From Hellea sp039977295 (lineage in GTDB: Bacteria > Pseudomonadota > Alphaproteobacteria > Caulobacterales > Maricaulaceae): a DNA stretch of 64,000 bases. Positions 61,239 through 64,000 of the stretch are shown here, in pieces. The translations under genes and the position numbers were made by a program. The notes under the pieces are model-generated. The model searched no databases, was not told where the DNA came from, and was given only the letters and a program-made list of their open reading frames with translations. The stretch lies in assembly GCA_039977295.1 (NCBI GenBank), contig JBDWDN010000003.1, positions 806,001 to 870,000 on the forward strand, read 5' to 3'. Positions within the stretch are counted from its first letter, which is position 1; each line of letters starts with the position of its first letter.

Positions 61239-63020
61239 ATGAAAAATTTATTTATAACGAGTCTTGCTTTGGCCCTTGCCGCCTGCAGCGCGCCGACGTC
61301 TTCTGATGACAGCGCTGCCGAACCCTTAGCGGCTAATGTTTTAGAAGGCGCATGGAACGAAACTCAGACGCAAGCCTTGCTCGATAAAACAATGCGCCTG
61401 CGATTCCCGTATCAGGATTCAGGCCTGACCTCTAATGAGCAAGCGGCTGTCAAAGAGCTTCTAAGCGCTGGGGCCCGTCTCCATAGTCTCTATCTTGAGC
61501 AGCGCCATCCGCAAGGCCGCGCTGCCGAAATGGCCTTGGCTACGATGAAAACCCGGGAAGATCTGAAAGAGGTTTTCCGCATTATGAAAGGGCCCATCGC
61601 TACCACGTTAGAGAATAAGCGGGATCCGTTTTTAAATGTGTCCGCGCCGACAGATACAGGAAATGTTTATCCCATAGGGACAGACCGCGAGACAATGGAT
61701 GCTTTTCTAGCGGCTAATCCTGATCTGAAAAATGATATCCTGCATTTACGGGCTGTCGTGAAATCAGCTAATGAGGCAGAGAAAACTGCGGCGCTTGCGA
61801 CGCTGAAAGCCTATCCCGCTCTGGATGTTCTCCACCCCGGCCTTCGTGCCAAAATAGAGACCGCAGAGGGATATTTCTCTCTGCCATATTCTGTTGAATA
61901 TGCCGAAGATATCTTCTTTATTTATGACCGCCTTAACGCGGCGGCAAAGCATATTGAAGGTGAGGATATTGCCTTTGCCCGTTTCCTAAAAGCGCGCGCG
62001 CGAGATATTCTTGCAGATGATTATGACGGCGGAGATGCGGCTTGGATAACAGGTGATTTTAAGGGGAATCTCAATGCGCAAATCGGAAGCTATGAAACTT
62101 ATGACGATGCGCTTTACGGCGTTAAAAGCTATTTCAGCCTGTCTCTACTGCAGCGCGATAAAGTTAAAAGTGATGAACTCGCCGCCAGCATTGGAGACAT
62201 ACAAGCCATCGAAGATGCGCTGCCCTATAAGGCGCAGAAACAGGTTCGAAGCAATATCCCTGTAGGCGTTTACAGTATTATTTCAGATTTTGGCCAAGCG
62301 CGCGGCACGAATACAGCGACGATACTGCCCAATGAAGGGCATTTGTCCCGTCAATATGGACGCACCATTCTCATTCGTTCCACGGTCCTCACGAATGAGC
62401 GCATATTTGAAGAAGCTCTCACCAGCTTTAAAGCGGCGGTATTAGACAAGCATCATGACGATCTAGTGCTGGAAGGAAATTTTTACCGCACGCTTTGGCA
62501 TGAAATTGGGCATTATCTTGGGCCGGATCAAACCAAAACGGGCGGCGATATTGACGGGGCGCTGCAAGACAGTGCCGATCTCTTGGAAGAAATGAAGTCT
62601 GATCTTGTCTCTCTTTTTTCGGCCGAAAAATTAAACGCCTCTGGGGCATTCTCCGATCAACAGTTTAGAGCGATTTACGCCGCAGGTATTTTACGCGTGC
62701 TGCAAAAGAACCGTCCACGCCGCTCCCAAGCTTATGGCACGATGCAGCTCATTCAGTGGAATTGGTTCATGGATAAAGGACTGCTGAGCTTTGAGGATGG
62801 AAAGCTAGAAATTCATTATCAGCATTACTCCAAAGCGGTATCGTCACTTTTAACCGAGGTGCTGGATTTGCAATATCAGGGCGATAGAGACACAGCCAAT
62901 GCTTTCATAGATAAATGGACAAGCTGGGATGAGGATATGCACGGCGTTATTGCGGCGGCGATGAAAGACGCAGAAGGCGCGCGATATCGCTATGTCACCT
63001 ATGAAGCTTTGGGCGAGTAA
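61239..63020 (+). CDS. Dipeptidyl-peptidase III-like (M49-type) lipoprotein
   Basis: 593 aa. Lipoprotein signal with LAAC lipobox (Cys at 16). Near residue 420 is HEIGHYLGP, a zinc HExxH motif, followed ~35 residues later by LLEEMKSDLVSLF, the E-E-x-K-x-D third-ligand motif seen in the DPP III/M49 clan. The N-terminal half is helical without recognised motifs. Classical DPP III has HExxGH with an extra residue; here the motif is the shorter HExxH, as in bacterial and Nudix-fused relatives. Should act in the periplasm or on the outer membrane. Monocistronic. Confidence 0.75.
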   Translation: MKNLFITSLALALAACSAPTSSDDSAAEPLAANVLEGAWNETQTQALLDKTMRLRFPYQDSGLTSNEQAAVKELLSAGARLHSLYLEQRHPQGRAAEMALATMKTREDLKEVFRIMKGPIATTLENKRDPFLNVSAPTDTGNVYPIGTDRETMDAFLAANPDLKNDILHLRAVVKSANEAEKTAALATLKAYPALDVLHPGLRAKIETAEGYFSLPYSVEYAEDIFFIYDRLNAAAKHIEGEDIAFARFLKARARDILADDYDGGDAAWITGDFKGNLNAQIGSYETYDDALYGVKSYFSLSLLQRDKVKSDELAASIGDIQAIEDALPYKAQKQVRSNIPVGVYSIISDFGQARGTNTATILPNEGHLSRQYGRTILIRSTVLTNERIFEEALTSFKAAVLDKHHDDLVLEGNFYRTLWHEIGHYLGPDQTKTGGDIDGALQDSADLLEEMKSDLVSLFSAEKLNASGAFSDQQFRAIYAAGILRVLQKNRPRRSQAYGTMQLIQWNWFMDKGLLSFEDGKLEIHYQHYSKAVSSLLTEVLDLQYQGDRDTANAFIDKWTSWDEDMHGVIAAAMKDAEGARYRYVTYEALGE

Positions 63021-63053
63021 GAGCTTTAATGCAGGCCGTAATTACGGGCGACT

Positions 63054-63917
63054 CTAAGGGGCTTTTTTAAGAGAAATCGTCGCGAGCGCCACGCCGCCTA
63101 ACGTTACGCACATCGCGATGAAAAATCTCAACGTAAAAGGCTCCGCGATAAAGAGCATCCCGCCAATGGCCGTTATGATTGGGACGGTTAATTGCGCGAT
63201 ACCTGCGCGCGTTGCCGTTAAGTGTTTCAGCGCCATATACCAAATGACATAGCCGAGGCCTGAGGTGATTATGCCTGAGAGCAAGGCAAGGATGATTCCG
63301 CTCATCGCTATGTGGGTTTCCGGGAAAGCCCATAAGATGGGAACTGTGAGGACGGCGCAAATGATGGCCGCGCGTAGAAAGTTTCCTGCCGTGAGGGCGG
63401 CCGGATTACCTTGGCCGCGTCCCATAAGCGAATAAAGCCCCCAGCCCAATCCAGCGGCGCTCATCATGGCTGCGCCAATGAATGAAGGCGGGGCGGTTTT
63501 GGGGAGCATAAGATAGACCAGTCCGCCCATTGCCAAGGCAGCCCCAAACCACTGCAGGGCTCTCAGTCGCTCGCCCATTAACACCCCGCCGCCTAACATA
63601 GTGATTTGCACCATAGCAAAAAGGATAAGCGCGCCAGTCCCCGCAGAGAGCAGAAGATAGGCATATGAAAAGAAAATACCGTAGAGCAAAAGCGCAAAGC
63701 TTGCGCGCCAACTCCCTTGGCGCAGGGCTTTTCTTGGCCCTACGATGAGGGCCAGACAGATTGCGCCCGACATAAACCGAATGGCTGTAAAGCTCCAGGG
63801 CCCTATATCGCCGCCCGTGAGCGCCAAGCGGGCAAGAATAGAATTTGCGGCAAAAGCGATCATCGCCAAAGAGGTAAGGGCGAAAATACGCAAAGGGGAT
63901 GAAGCGGCGAAGGTCAT
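63054..63917 (-). CDS. EamA (DMT) family transporter
   Basis: 287 aa with ten hydrophobic helices in two repeats. LTSLAMIAFAANSILARLAL opens repeat 1; IAGSIILA-like GIITSGLGYVIWYMALKHLTATRAGIAQLTVPIITAIGGMLFIAEPFTLRF is the classical end of repeat 2 (E-P near the end of helix 9). Exports amino acids or metabolites in related proteins; substrate unknown. Convergent with the peptidase gene; a CCGTAATTACGG palindrome lies in the 33-nt gap. Confidence 0.9.
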   Translation of the reverse strand: MTFAASSPLRIFALTSLAMIAFAANSILARLALTGGDIGPWSFTAIRFMSGAICLALIVGPRKALRQGSWRASFALLLYGIFFSYAYLLLSAGTGALILFAMVQITMLGGGVLMGERLRALQWFGAALAMGGLVYLMLPKTAPPSFIGAAMMSAAGLGWGLYSLMGRGQGNPAALTAGNFLRAAIICAVLTVPILWAFPETHIAMSGIILALLSGIITSGLGYVIWYMALKHLTATRAGIAQLTVPIITAIGGMLFIAEPFTLRFFIAMCVTLGGVALATISLKKAP

Positions 63918-64000
63918 AAGGCGGCCTAAATTGAATTTGGGATAATTGCCAATGCCAAAGCCGTGAGGTCTTGTCCCTGCCGGGTTCTCTGCCTAAGGTT

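Overview
The window reads as chromosomal DNA of an alphaproteobacterium, probably a marine, stalk-forming-type lineage (Maricaulales/Hyphomonadaceae-like; lineage is inference). Supporting signs are a def-fmt-truA-dapE neighbourhood, sdhCDA of alphaproteobacterial type, tandem large TonB-dependent receptors, a perfect CtrA-type box (TTAA-N7-TTAAC) in front of an HNH nuclease gene, and moderate GC content. Genes lie densely on both strands with many 1- and 4-nt start/stop overlaps. No phage, transposon, CRISPR array or rRNA was seen.

Layout. 1-3293 (minus): an operon of a ferritin-like protein with a long cysteine-rich tail, a DUF692 (MNIO) enzyme, and the first 15 codons of a third gene whose start resembles a DUF2063 partner. 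This has the anatomy of a metal-dependent peptide-modification (RiPP) system in which the candidate substrate is fused to a ferritin-like enzyme; it is the most novel item here. 3712-6503: a secreted NHL-type propeller protein and an ECF sigma factor overlapping a four-helix membrane protein. 6835-10831: HNH nuclease, a 57-aa membrane protein, cyclophilin lipoprotein, SixA-like phosphatase lipoprotein, two paralogous membrane proteins, and convergent sufE. 10870-19339 (minus): GMC oxidoreductase, aldehyde dehydrogenase and two duplicated TonB-dependent receptors with shared leaders, suggesting uptake and oxidation of an alcohol-type substrate. 19497-21647: CelD-like acetyltransferase and a CDF metal exporter.

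22086-27547 is a complete 4-hydroxyproline catabolic operon (deaminase, epimerase, D-hydroxyproline dehydrogenase, ketoglutarate-semialdehyde dehydrogenase) with a divergent PAS-AraC regulator. A 55-aa small protein gene with a strong ribosome-binding site lies just downstream. 27618-30153 is a cell-envelope group (DUF350, trypsin-like protease, extensin-like, TerB-like). Then rlmN, a pterin dehydratase, a VanZ-like protein, a secreted repeat protein, a CadC-like membrane regulator, tRNA-Ser(GGA), a YbdK-type carboxylate-amine ligase behind a triplicated Shine-Dalgarno repeat, two unknown proteins, an N-formylglutamate amidohydrolase-like protein and msrA.

40348-50393 holds two giant tandem RTX proteins (1616 and 1712 aa) with nearly identical secretion ends. 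50390-58089 is housekeeping: cupin, dapE, glyoxalase-like protein, a truA 3' remnant, truA, GNAT, fmt, an unknown protein inserted between fmt and def, and def. 58246-60760 is sdhCDA with no sdhB in the window, followed by a membrane protein, a dipeptidyl-peptidase III-like lipoprotein and an EamA transporter.

All homology statements come from motif reading without database searches.
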